This document shows positions 26,522 through 34,789 of a stretch of DNA of 64,000 nt, one piece after another (the first letter of the stretch is position 1; the number at the start of each line of letters is the position of its first letter). The DNA is from Exiguobacterium artemiae 255-15. GTDB taxonomy: Bacteria; Bacillota; Bacilli; Exiguobacteriales; Exiguobacteriaceae. The translations under genes and the position numbers were made by a program. The stretch covers positions 832,001-896,000 of the forward strand of contig NC_010556.1 in NCBI RefSeq assembly GCF_000019905.1, given 5' to 3'. A model generated the notes under the pieces. It ran no database searches and had not been told where the DNA came from. It saw nothing but the letters and a program-made list of their open reading frames with translations.

Positions 26522-27622
26522 ATGAAACGAATCATGCTAGTGTTCGGAACGAGACCGGAAGCCATCAAGATGGCGCCTGTCGTCAAAGCATTGGAAAAAC
26601 GAGAAGGGGTCAAACCGATCGTCGTCGTGACGGCACAACACCGGGAAATGCTCGATCAAGTCCTTGAACTGTTTCAGATCGTTCCCGACCATGATTTAGA
26701 CTTGATGCGTCCACGTCAGACACTCGAAGAGATGACGGCACGGATTTTAAATGCGATGCGTCGTGTCTTGGAAAAAGAGCAACCGGATTTGGTGTTGGTC
26801 CATGGGGATACGACAACGACATTCGCGGCTTCACTTGCGGCTTTTTACCAACAGATTCTGGTTGGTCATGTCGAAGCCGGCTTACGGACGTATCAGAAGT
26901 ATGCCCCATTCCCGGAAGAGATGAATCGTCAATTGACGGGTGTACTCGCTGATTACCATTTTGCACCGACCGATCAGGCAGCAGAAAATCTACGGCTCGA
27001 GAACAAACAGAGTCCGATTATCGTGACGGGAAATACAGTCATCGACGCGTTAAAAACAACGGTTTCGAAAGACTACACGCACCCGGTGTTGACGGATCTT
27101 ACAGCAAGCGGACGGAAACTGGTTTTGTTGACCGTTCACCGACGCGAAAATCACTTGCAATTATCGCAAATTTTTGATGCCGTCGAACGATTGGCGGACA
27201 GTCATCCGGATATTGAAATCGTCTATCCGGTCCATCCGAATCCGATTGTCCTCGAGGCAGCGGAACAGTTGAACGATCATCCGCGCATCCGATTGATTGA
27301 ACCGCTCGATGTCTTTGATTTTCATAACTTGGCAGCCCGGGCGACACTGATTTTGACGGATTCTGGCGGTATTCAAGAAGAAGCACCTTCGCTTGGCGTG
27401 CCGGTCCTCGTCTTGCGTGATACGACCGAACGTCCGGAAGGTGTCGCGGCCGGTACGTTGAAGCTTGTCGGGACGGATCCGGAACGTATTTATGAAACGG
27501 GTCATCTGTTACTGACGGATCAAGGGGCTTATGACGCGATGGCACAAGCGGCGAATCCATACGGAGACGGTCATGCGGCAGAACGTATTGTTGATGCGAT
27601 TTTAAGCGAGGTACCGGTATGA
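26522..27622 (+). CDS. wecB: UDP-N-acetylglucosamine 2-epimerase (non-hydrolysing)
   Basis: 366 residues, interconverts UDP-GlcNAc and UDP-ManNAc in the cytoplasm. Family motifs: MLVFGTRPEAIKMAPV, VHGDTTTTFAASLAAF, GHVEAGLRTYQKYAPFPEEMNRQLTG, TVHRRENH (near 205) and DSGGIQEEAPSLGVPVLVLRDTTERPE. Together with WecC it makes UDP-ManNAcA. The ATG at 26522 is used because GATAGGGGATGG ends 6 bases upstream; an earlier in-frame ATG at 26513 falls inside that ribosome site. The end overlaps the next gene by four bases. Confidence 0.95.
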   Translation: MKRIMLVFGTRPEAIKMAPVVKALEKREGVKPIVVVTAQHREMLDQVLELFQIVPDHDLDLMRPRQTLEEMTARILNAMRRVLEKEQPDLVLVHGDTTTTFAASLAAFYQQILVGHVEAGLRTYQKYAPFPEEMNRQLTGVLADYHFAPTDQAAENLRLENKQSPIIVTGNTVIDALKTTVSKDYTHPVLTDLTASGRKLVLLTVHRRENHLQLSQIFDAVERLADSHPDIEIVYPVHPNPIVLEAAEQLNDHPRIRLIEPLDVFDFHNLAARATLILTDSGGIQEEAPSLGVPVLVLRDTTERPEGVAAGTLKLVGTDPERIYETGHLLLTDQGAYDAMAQAANPYGDGHAAERIVDAILSEVPV

Positions 27623-28113
27623 GTTCACGTCCACTGGAACTGGCAAGTTATCAGTTTTTTCCGCAAGGGGACCGGGATAAGATTCTGCTCGAAGAAGATG
27701 CGGACGGTGTTTGGTTCGATTTTCAACAGGCGGATCCGACCGATAAGCTGTACATTCAATTGTTTGATCAGGGCTTTCAATATCCTCCCTCGAAGTTGTA
27801 TCGTGCCGACGCTTCTTTTGGACAGGCCGAGTCCGTCACATTGACGTGCGAACTGGAAGCGGAAACGTCATGCGACGTTCAGATGTTCAAGATGCAGTAC
27901 GGGCAAAAAAAACGGATGCATTCCGAGACGGAATGGCTGACGGTAAACGGAAAAACAACGTGTTCCTTACAACTGAAACGAGTCAAAGGCGCCGACTATT
28001 TTAAAATTGCATTCAAGTTTCTACTCGAAGGGGACAGGCGGGTTCGGTTGACAGCGTTACACGTCAACCGGCTTGTTCCGATCAAGCAGGAGGAATCCTA
28101 TCATGTTATTTAG
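27619..28113 (+). CDS. Conserved-looking hypothetical protein of the polysaccharide locus
   Basis: 164 residues, no signal peptide or membrane segment, no motif I recognise. The sequence alternates hydrophobic and polar residues (KLYIQLFDQGFQYPP, SVTLTCELEAET, TTCSLQLKRVKGADYFKIAFKF), as expected of an all-beta sandwich, possibly carbohydrate-binding-like. It overlaps wecB by four bases at its start and the MBOAT gene by 11 bases at its end, so it is embedded in the operon and almost certainly translated. Position between nucleotide-sugar synthesis and acylation suggests a role in polymer modification or chain handling, but this is context only. Confidence 0.7.
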   Translation: MSSRPLELASYQFFPQGDRDKILLEEDADGVWFDFQQADPTDKLYIQLFDQGFQYPPSKLYRADASFGQAESVTLTCELEAETSCDVQMFKMQYGQKKRMHSETEWLTVNGKTTCSLQLKRVKGADYFKIAFKFLLEGDRRVRLTALHVNRLVPIKQEESYHVI

Positions 28114-29491
28114 TTCGACGATTTTTTTATTTCTATTTTTACCGTTCGTGTTGCTTGTCTACCACTTGTTGCCACGCACGTTTCGGAACGGCTGGCTCTT
28201 GGTAGCGAGCCTTTTCTTTTATGCCTGGGGTGAACCGAGATTCGTCCTATTGATGTTGACGAGCATTTTGATCAACTACCTGTTTGCCTTGGCCGTCCAC
28301 GCGTACCGGACACGAATCGGTGTCAAATGGATCATGTTCAGTATGATTGTCGTCAATCTGGGATTGCTCGGCTGGTTTAAATACAGCGGTTTTTTTGTGA
28401 CGTCAATCAACGAGACGTTTCAAACGACGCTGTTTGTCCCGGAAGTCGTTTTACCAATCGGAATTTCCTTCTTTACGTTCCAAGCGATGAGTTATGTCAT
28501 CGATGTGTATCGTCAAGCGGGACAGGTCCAAAAAAACCCGCTCAATCTTGCTTTGTACATCGCGTTGTTTCCGCAGTTGATTGCCGGTCCGATTGTCCGC
28601 TATGAGACGGTTGCGGACGAAATCAACCACCGGCGGGAAACCTTGCCTGAATTTGCACAAGGTGTCCGTCGCTTTATCATCGGTTTATCCAAAAAATTGA
28701 TTTTAGCGAATGGATGCGGACAAGTCGCGGATACGATCTTTAACATGAAAGATCTGTCGATGGGTCTCGCCTGGATTGGAATCATCGCCTATGCTCTGCA
28801 AATTTATTTTGATTTTTCCGGATACAGTGACATGGCGATTGGACTGGGGTTGATGTTTGGCTTTCATTTTCTTGAAAACTTTAACTATCCGTATATCTCA
28901 AAATCAGTCTCTGAATTTTGGCGCCGGTGGCATATTTCTTTAGGCTCTTGGTTCCGGGATTATGTTTACATTCCTCTTGGAGGAAACCGGGTGTCGCCAT
29001 GGAAACAGTATCGCAATCTCGGAATCGTCTGGATATTGACCGGACTTTGGCACGGCGCAAGCTGGACGTTTGTTGCTTGGGGCGTCTACTACGGAATCTG
29101 GATCATGCTCGAAAAAGCATTTCTCGGGAAATTATTGGCGCGGGTTCCCGTGTTCGCAACGGTATGGACACTGGTGCTCGTTTTGGTCGGGTGGGTCTTT
29201 TTCCGGGCGGAAACGTTCCCGGAAGCGATTACGTACATTCAAGCGATGTTCGTCCCGGATGTGCTGTGGGATGACCGAGCGAGTTATCAGCTCGTCCAAA
29301 ATGGTGTCATTTTAGCGCTGTCGTGTCTTGCTGCGACCCCGATTCCAAAACGGATCGGTGAACGATTTGTCGAATCATCGGGCAAAGTCGGACAGACGAT
29401 GCAATATGGATACGCGATGGTCTTGTTGTTCCTCGCAACATCGGCACTCGTCGCAAGTACATTTAATCCCTTTATTTATTTCCGTTTCTAG
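28103..29491 (+). CDS. MBOAT-family O-acyltransferase (AlgI/DltB type)
   Basis: 462 residues, about ten to twelve membrane helices. Motifs: FFYAWGEPRFV in the first loop, LPIGISFFTFQAMSYVIDVYR, LFPQLIAGPIVRY, DFSGYSDMAIGLGLMFGFHF, EFWRRWHISLGSWFRDYVYIPLGGNR, and the catalytic histidine in LTGLWHGASWTFVAWG (near residue 320). This set is diagnostic of AlgI/PatA-like polysaccharide O-acetylation proteins. GCAGGAGGA is 9 bases before the ATG at 28103. It is paired with the DHHW protein that follows, the usual two-protein acetyl-transfer arrangement. Confidence 0.95.
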   Translation: MLFSSTIFLFLFLPFVLLVYHLLPRTFRNGWLLVASLFFYAWGEPRFVLLMLTSILINYLFALAVHAYRTRIGVKWIMFSMIVVNLGLLGWFKYSGFFVTSINETFQTTLFVPEVVLPIGISFFTFQAMSYVIDVYRQAGQVQKNPLNLALYIALFPQLIAGPIVRYETVADEINHRRETLPEFAQGVRRFIIGLSKKLILANGCGQVADTIFNMKDLSMGLAWIGIIAYALQIYFDFSGYSDMAIGLGLMFGFHFLENFNYPYISKSVSEFWRRWHISLGSWFRDYVYIPLGGNRVSPWKQYRNLGIVWILTGLWHGASWTFVAWGVYYGIWIMLEKAFLGKLLARVPVFATVWTLVLVLVGWVFFRAETFPEAITYIQAMFVPDVLWDDRASYQLVQNGVILALSCLAATPIPKRIGERFVESSGKVGQTMQYGYAMVLLFLATSALVASTFNPFIYFRF

Positions 29492-29506
29492 AAAGGAGAA
29501 GACGAC

Positions 29507-30697
29507 ATGGCACAACCAATCGAACGCAAATTAAAGCCGAAAGCGGACGGTCAACCGTCCTCATCCTTTGAACGGAAGATGATGTGGCTGACGACGATCA
29601 GTTTTTTCGTCATCTTGATGGCGATTGGCGCGGGGACAATCCTTCGGGAAGACCGCGTCAGTTCCCAACTGGAAAATCGAGCCCTTGCACAGGCGGTCAA
29701 ACCGACCGTCCAAGGCGTGATTTCGGGTGACGACATGGTGAAGATGGAAAGTTATTTCACTGATCAATTACTGATTCGAGGTACGTTTGTTGAAATGCAG
29801 GCCCGATTATCAAAAAATGTCCTTCGGCAACCGTTCCGTAACGGCATTTATACGGCAGAAGACGGTTACTTGATTGAGCCGAGTCAAGCGGCGCAACCGA
29901 TCGTCCCGGACGCTTTCCGACAGTTCACGCAAGAGGTCGACCGTCCGGTCTACTTTGCCCTGGCACCGTCGAAAACCGTCGTCGCGGAACGCGATGGAAT
30001 CATTCCGGATTATGTCGCGTCGAATGCAATACAGCGGCATAAGACGATGCAGGCCGGCTTTACAAAAGCGGGCATCACATCAATTTCACTGGACCGTTTA
30101 CAGTTGTCCGATTATTTTAAAACGGATCATCACTGGAATATAGACGGTGCCTATCAAGCATATGACGAGATTGTGCGGACCATCGGAAAAACAGAACCGG
30201 CCTTAAAAAAGGTCGAAGTGAACCCCGGGTCGAAACGGTCTTCGGAACATCCGTACTTCGGATCCCTTGCACGCAAGACGACACTGGCATATGCAAGCAC
30301 AGGTGACACGATTGAATACTATGGTGCGGATCAGTTTAAAGGAATCGATGTCTGTTATGACAACACATGCGGACAGCCGTTGATTGATGAAAAATTCATT
30401 AAGGAAGAGGGCGATTATGCCGATCGATATGAAGTGTTCATGCGCGGTAATCATGGAATTTTATCGATGACTTCAAAGACGAAGGGTCCTAAATTACTTG
30501 TCCTTAAGGACTCGTTTGCCAATCCCGTCCTGCCGTTTCTCGCGAGGAGCGCAAATCTCGAAGTGGTGGATGTCCGGTACGTCAACAAAGACTTTGATGC
30601 TTCCGAGTTCGCGAAGCAACAGAACGTTGATGCGGTTCTCTTTTTACACAATTCCAATATTGCCGGACTGATGAAGACGTATCAGCAGAAACTATAG
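29507..30697 (+). CDS. DHHW-family protein (AlgX/AlgJ-like acetyltransferase partner)
   Basis: 396 residues. One N-terminal membrane helix (about 26-47, LTTISFFVILMAIGAGTIL) leaves an extracytoplasmic domain. The family-naming motif is visible in LSDYFKTDHHWNIDGAYQAYDE (near 200-222). The SGNH-type nucleophile block is likely LLVLKDSFANPVLPFLA (near 328-344). Such proteins complete O-acetyl transfer begun by an MBOAT partner, here encoded 15 bases upstream. AAAGGAG ribosome site. Confidence 0.88.
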   Translation: MAQPIERKLKPKADGQPSSSFERKMMWLTTISFFVILMAIGAGTILREDRVSSQLENRALAQAVKPTVQGVISGDDMVKMESYFTDQLLIRGTFVEMQARLSKNVLRQPFRNGIYTAEDGYLIEPSQAAQPIVPDAFRQFTQEVDRPVYFALAPSKTVVAERDGIIPDYVASNAIQRHKTMQAGFTKAGITSISLDRLQLSDYFKTDHHWNIDGAYQAYDEIVRTIGKTEPALKKVEVNPGSKRSSEHPYFGSLARKTTLAYASTGDTIEYYGADQFKGIDVCYDNTCGQPLIDEKFIKEEGDYADRYEVFMRGNHGILSMTSKTKGPKLLVLKDSFANPVLPFLARSANLEVVDVRYVNKDFDASEFAKQQNVDAVLFLHNSNIAGLMKTYQQKL

Positions 30698-30708
30698 GAG
30701 GTATCCCC

Positions 30709-31641
30709 GTGAGATCACGTGTAAGAAAAAAACGGCCCTCGGTCGGCTGGCGTATGATCAGTGCCTTGTTACTGGCCGTCATCCTGATTGCGAGCGGCAC
30801 GACAGGATATGCTTTTTTGCGCTTGCAACAAACAGCAGATGGTTTCATTACACCGCTGAAAGGAAAAGAGAAGCTCCCGCTTGAAACGATGCGACCGGCC
30901 AATGTCTTGCTGATTGGCGTCGATGAACGGAAAAACGATCCGGGGCGGGCGGATGCGATCATGTTATTATCGTTTAACCCGAAAACAAAACAGGCGACGT
31001 CGCTGTCCATTCCACGGGACATGCAGGTGACACTAAAAGATGGGGCAAAGACGAAAATCAATCATACCTATGCGTATGGCGGGGTGGAAGAGACGATTGA
31101 AACCGTCGAACAGACATTTGATGTCAAGATTCCGTACTATGCCAAAATCAATATGGAAGGTCTGATTGAACTTGTGGATGCCGTCGGCGGAGTCACCGTG
31201 GATAACCCGTCCGCATTTAGTTGGAACGATCGACGCTTACAAAAGGACTATGCGGAAGGGGAAATCAAACTGGACGGACTCGAGGCGAGCGGATACACGC
31301 GAATGCGAAAGCAGGATCCGCTCGGTGATATGGGCCGGCAAATCCGGCAACGTCAGGTACTTGAAGCCGTCGGTATGAAACTTGCCGGACCGGATATCCT
31401 GACGAACTTAGAAGAGGTCAGCCGGGTCCTGAAAAACAATTTCAATACAAACATCACGTTTTCCGAAGCAGCCCAACTCACACAGGAAAATCAGCCGGGA
31501 TTCGAGCGGTTGAAGCCGCTGAAACTTGAAGGAGAAGGGTATATCGCCAGTGACGGAGTCTGGTACTTCTTTGCTTCGGATCACTCGATGCAAGCCACGA
31601 AACAAACAATCCATGAAATTACGGATCAACAAGCAAAATGA
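30709..31641 (+). CDS. LCP-family (LytR-CpsA-Psr) glycopolymer ligase
   Basis: 310 residues, type II membrane protein (TM about 14-36). The LCP core has VLLIGVDERKNDPGRADAIMLLSFNP, LSIPRDMQV with the conserved pyrophosphate-binding arginine, KINHTYAYGG, AVGGVTVDNP, and DMGRQIRQRQVLEA. These enzymes move lipid-linked glycopolymers onto peptidoglycan. Being the last gene after the ABC exporter and acylation pair, it likely attaches this locus's polymer to the wall. GTG start with AGGAGG 9 bases ahead; a terminator follows. Confidence 0.94.
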   Translation: MRSRVRKKRPSVGWRMISALLLAVILIASGTTGYAFLRLQQTADGFITPLKGKEKLPLETMRPANVLLIGVDERKNDPGRADAIMLLSFNPKTKQATSLSIPRDMQVTLKDGAKTKINHTYAYGGVEETIETVEQTFDVKIPYYAKINMEGLIELVDAVGGVTVDNPSAFSWNDRRLQKDYAEGEIKLDGLEASGYTRMRKQDPLGDMGRQIRQRQVLEAVGMKLAGPDILTNLEEVSRVLKNNFNTNITFSEAAQLTQENQPGFERLKPLKLEGEGYIASDGVWYFFASDHSMQATKQTIHEITDQQAK

Positions 31642-31646
31642 GCAGT

Positions 31647-31680
31647 GGGAGGGTGGCGGACATGCCATTCTCTTTTTTTA
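31647..31680 (+). terminator. Terminator of the polysaccharide operon
   Basis: GAGGGTGGC pairs with GCCATTCTC (two G-T pairs) around a six-base loop, followed by seven T residues. Confidence 0.75.
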
Positions 31681-31739
31681 TTGTTATTTGTCGCTGTTGG
31701 TCCAAAAGTCTTATTTTCTTTAGTGAACTAAAATAAGCT

Positions 31740-31768
31740 TTGACAGATAAGTCGAACGAATGGAGAAT
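31740..31768 (+). promoter_or_regulatory. Promoter of the pullulanase gene
   Basis: Perfect -35 TTGACA at 31740-31745, 17-base spacer, then GAGAAT at 31763-31768 as a 4/6 -10 match. Predicted start falls on the cre site immediately downstream. Confidence 0.5.
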
Positions 31769-31773
31769 GGAAA

Positions 31774-31787
31774 TGAAAACGATTACA
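31774..31787 (+). promoter_or_regulatory. CcpA binding site (cre) at the pullulanase promoter
   Basis: TGAAAACGATTACA matches the degenerate cre consensus TGWAANCGNTNWCA at every fixed position. It lies at about +1 to +14 relative to the predicted start and 22 bases before the start codon, where CcpA-HPr(Ser-P) binding would repress transcription in glucose. Confidence 0.8.
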
Positions 31788-31808
31788 TAAATCCAAGGAG
31801 GATATAGC

Positions 31809-34721
31809 ATGAATCGATGGAAATCAGTCTGTGCAGTTGTGCTAACGTTTGCACTGATCTTTAGTTTATTCCCGGTAAACGGTTTGGCACTGGAAAAAGG
31901 GAAGTCGACACTCGTCATCATTCACTACAAGGAAGATAAAACAGCACCAAAAGATTGGAATCTCTGGTTATGGGCAAATGGACCGGATTACTTCCCGAAT
32001 AAAGCACATGCCTTTAACGGACAAGATGCATACGGGAAAATTGCCGCTTACGAATTTCCGGTGGATCAGCCGGAAAAAATCGGTTTTATCGTCCGCGATG
32101 ATTCCTGGAACAAAGATGCGGGGTCAGAAAACGACCGCTTCATTACAAAAGACATGATCAAAGACGGTGTGGCGGAAGTCTGGATTGAATCAGGCAGCAA
32201 AGACGTTTCACCGGTCAATCCAACAGGCGGCAGTGACGTTGAGTCCGTCAACACGAACATTCATTATTACCGCTATGACAATGACTACGACAAGTACGGG
32301 GTGTGGGCATGGCCGAATGCGCAGGACGGAAAACGATTTGAATTTGACGGACAAGATGCGTTTGGAGCTGTAGCAAACGTCACCTTGACGAATACGACGA
32401 AAGAACGTCTCGTCGGAATCATTCCTCACATCGAAGGATGGTCGGAAAAAGACGGGGCTGATCGTTTTTACTACGCGGGAGCCAAGGATATCTGGTTGAT
32501 TGAAGGCGATCAAACCGTTTATTACAGCCAACCGGATATCGATCGGACACCAAAGTTTACTAGTTTCCTGGCAGACGATTTTAAGACGATGACATTAAAA
32601 ACGAATTCACCGATCGCAGCAGAAGATGTAAAAACGCTGACATTCAAAGGTCTGGTCAATCCGGTTGTCACACAAGTGGACGCGAAGACGTTACACGTGA
32701 CTGTCGCGTCGGATATTGATTTAGCAAATGTCGTCACGGTCTCACACCCGGTATTCGGGGAAGGGATTTTAGAAGCAGGAAAAGTATTGCGGTCTGATGC
32801 TTTTGACAAAAAATATGCGTACGACGGTAAACTCGGTACGGCGTATCAAAAAGGCAAAACGACATTCCGCGTCTGGGCACCGACTGCGCAGTCCGTTGAA
32901 CTGGAACTTTACAAATTGCCGAAAAAACAAGCAGCCACAACGAAGGATATCGTCCGTGAAGTGAAGATGGTCCGCGGTGACCGCGGTGTCTTCAGCATCA
33001 CAGTCAATGGTGACCTCGACGGAACAGGCTACACCTATGAAGTCAAGCACGCCAAAGAAACGACACGGGCCGTCGATCCGTACACGACAGCTGTGGCGGT
33101 CAACGGAGATCAAGGCGTCGTCGTCGATTTGAGAGAGACGAACCCGAAACGCTGGACAAAAACAAAAATGCCGCTGAAACAAGCGACAGACGCCATCATT
33201 TACGAGACACACGTCCGTGACCTGTCGATGTTTGACGTCACGGGAGATACGTATGATTCAGGTATCGAGCAAAAAGGGAAGTATCTTGGTGTCGTCAAGC
33301 CGGGAACACGTCTGATGAAAGACGGTAAGAAAACAAAGACGAAAACGGGACTCGATCATTTGAAGGAGCTCGGCATCACACATGTCCAGTTCATTCCAGT
33401 CTATGATTTCAATACGGCTTCTGTCGACGAGACGAATCCGCTCAAAACATACAACTGGGGATATGATCCGAAAAACTACAATGCACCGGAAGGCTCTTAT
33501 TCAACGAATCCGTACGATCCGAAAGTCCGGATCAAAGAAATGAAACAAATGATTCAAGGGCTACATGATAACGGACTCCGCGCCGTCATGGATGTGGTCT
33601 ACAATCATATGTTTGACGCGAAAGCATCAAACCTCGATAAAATCGTGCCGGGTTACTACTACCGTTATACGGAAGGCGGTGATCTCGCCAACGGCACAGG
33701 TGTCGGAAACGATACCGCTTCTGAACGGAAAATGATGCATAAACTGATTGTCGATTCTGTCGGCTACTGGGCAAAAGAATACCGTTGGGACGGATTCCGA
33801 TTTGATTTAATGGGGATTCATGACGTGAAGACGATGAATGCCGTCAAAAAAACGACGACAAAAATTGATCCGTCAATCCTTGTCTTCGGAGAAGGCTGGA
33901 GTCTCGGAACACCGCTTCCGGAAGCCGACAAAGCCAACCAGACGAATGCCAAACAGATGCCGGGTATCGCTCACTTCAACGATAACTTGCGTGATGCACT
34001 GAAAGGAAGTGTCTTTGAAGACACGGATGCCGGTTTCATCAACGGGAAAACAGGTCTTGAAACACGGATCAAACGCGGAATCGTCGGTGAGATTGCGTAC
34101 AACAAAGACATCACCGGCTTCGCAGCAGAACCGAACCAAGCAATCACGTATGTCGAAGCTCACGATAACCACACGCTGTGGGACAAGCTGAACTTAACGA
34201 ATCCGAATGATACGGATGCGACGAAAACCAAGATGCACCGCTTGGCGTCAAGCATTCTGCTGACTTCACAAGGCACGACATTTATTCATGCCGGTCAAGA
34301 TTTCATGCGGACAAAAGGCGGCGATCATAATTCATACAAATCACCGGATGCTGTCAACCAGCTCGACTGGAAACGCAAAATGGACCGTCAAGCCGACGTC
34401 GATTACATGAAAGGACTGATTCAAGTCCGTAAAGCGAACCCTGTTCTTCATTTAGGGACAGCAAAAGACATCCGACGTTACCTGACGTTTAAAGATGTAC
34501 CGGAGCAAGTGGTGGCGTATCAATTATCAGACGATGCCCCCCAACAAAAAACGGATCTTTACGTCGTTCATAATGCGAAACGTCAAGCTGTCAAGATGAC
34601 GTTACCAAAAGGAACATGGAGTGTCATCGTCGACGGGAAAACCGCCGGAATGAAAACACTGAAAAAAGTCTCGGGCAGTGTGACGGTTGATCCGCTCAGC
34701 TCGTATGTCTTAAAAAAATAA
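31809..34721 (+). CDS. Secreted type I pullulanase (GH13) with two CBM41-like modules
   Basis: 970 residues; cleaves alpha-1,6 links in pullulan and branched starch outside the cell. A Sec signal peptide (to about residue 27) is followed by two pullulanase-type CBM41 modules (about 33-130, NLWLWANGPDYF; about 148-238, YGVWAWPNAQDG), a short beta domain, and a CBM48-like N-domain (FRVWAPTAQSVELELY). The GH13 barrel has YNWGYDPKNYNAPEGSY, VMDVVYNHMF, DGFRFDLMG with the nucleophile (near 663), FGEGW with the acid/base (near 694) and VEAHDNHTLWD. No LPXTG or SLH anchor is seen, so it should be released or held by its CBMs. AAGGAGG ribosome site. Confidence 0.95.
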   Translation: MNRWKSVCAVVLTFALIFSLFPVNGLALEKGKSTLVIIHYKEDKTAPKDWNLWLWANGPDYFPNKAHAFNGQDAYGKIAAYEFPVDQPEKIGFIVRDDSWNKDAGSENDRFITKDMIKDGVAEVWIESGSKDVSPVNPTGGSDVESVNTNIHYYRYDNDYDKYGVWAWPNAQDGKRFEFDGQDAFGAVANVTLTNTTKERLVGIIPHIEGWSEKDGADRFYYAGAKDIWLIEGDQTVYYSQPDIDRTPKFTSFLADDFKTMTLKTNSPIAAEDVKTLTFKGLVNPVVTQVDAKTLHVTVASDIDLANVVTVSHPVFGEGILEAGKVLRSDAFDKKYAYDGKLGTAYQKGKTTFRVWAPTAQSVELELYKLPKKQAATTKDIVREVKMVRGDRGVFSITVNGDLDGTGYTYEVKHAKETTRAVDPYTTAVAVNGDQGVVVDLRETNPKRWTKTKMPLKQATDAIIYETHVRDLSMFDVTGDTYDSGIEQKGKYLGVVKPGTRLMKDGKKTKTKTGLDHLKELGITHVQFIPVYDFNTASVDETNPLKTYNWGYDPKNYNAPEGSYSTNPYDPKVRIKEMKQMIQGLHDNGLRAVMDVVYNHMFDAKASNLDKIVPGYYYRYTEGGDLANGTGVGNDTASERKMMHKLIVDSVGYWAKEYRWDGFRFDLMGIHDVKTMNAVKKTTTKIDPSILVFGEGWSLGTPLPEADKANQTNAKQMPGIAHFNDNLRDALKGSVFEDTDAGFINGKTGLETRIKRGIVGEIAYNKDITGFAAEPNQAITYVEAHDNHTLWDKLNLTNPNDTDATKTKMHRLASSILLTSQGTTFIHAGQDFMRTKGGDHNSYKSPDAVNQLDWKRKMDRQADVDYMKGLIQVRKANPVLHLGTAKDIRRYLTFKDVPEQVVAYQLSDDAPQQKTDLYVVHNAKRQAVKMTLPKGTWSVIVDGKTAGMKTLKKVSGSVTVDPLSSYVLKK

Positions 34722-34728
34722 TCAACAC

Positions 34729-34777
34729 AAAAACGCGCCGCCCCTGTGAATGATTCACGGAGGCGACGCGTTTTTTT
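34729..34777. terminator. Terminator between pullulanase and symporter genes
   Basis: AACGCG/CGCGTT outer stem with an inner GTGAAT/ATTCAC stem, flanked by A and T runs. It can act in both directions for the two convergent genes. Confidence 0.85.
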
Positions 34778-34789
34778 ATCGAGGAAACG

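Noticed and set aside
28103-30697. Alginate biosynthesis
   Set aside because: The MBOAT/DHHW pair resembles AlgI/AlgX, but no alg polymerase, epimerase or GDP-mannose dehydrogenase is present; the dehydrogenase here pairs with UDP-GlcNAc 2-epimerase.
30582-31061. 159-codon minus-strand frame
   Set aside because: Antisense to the DHHW/LCP gene junction; the plus-strand genes have clear motifs and ribosome sites.
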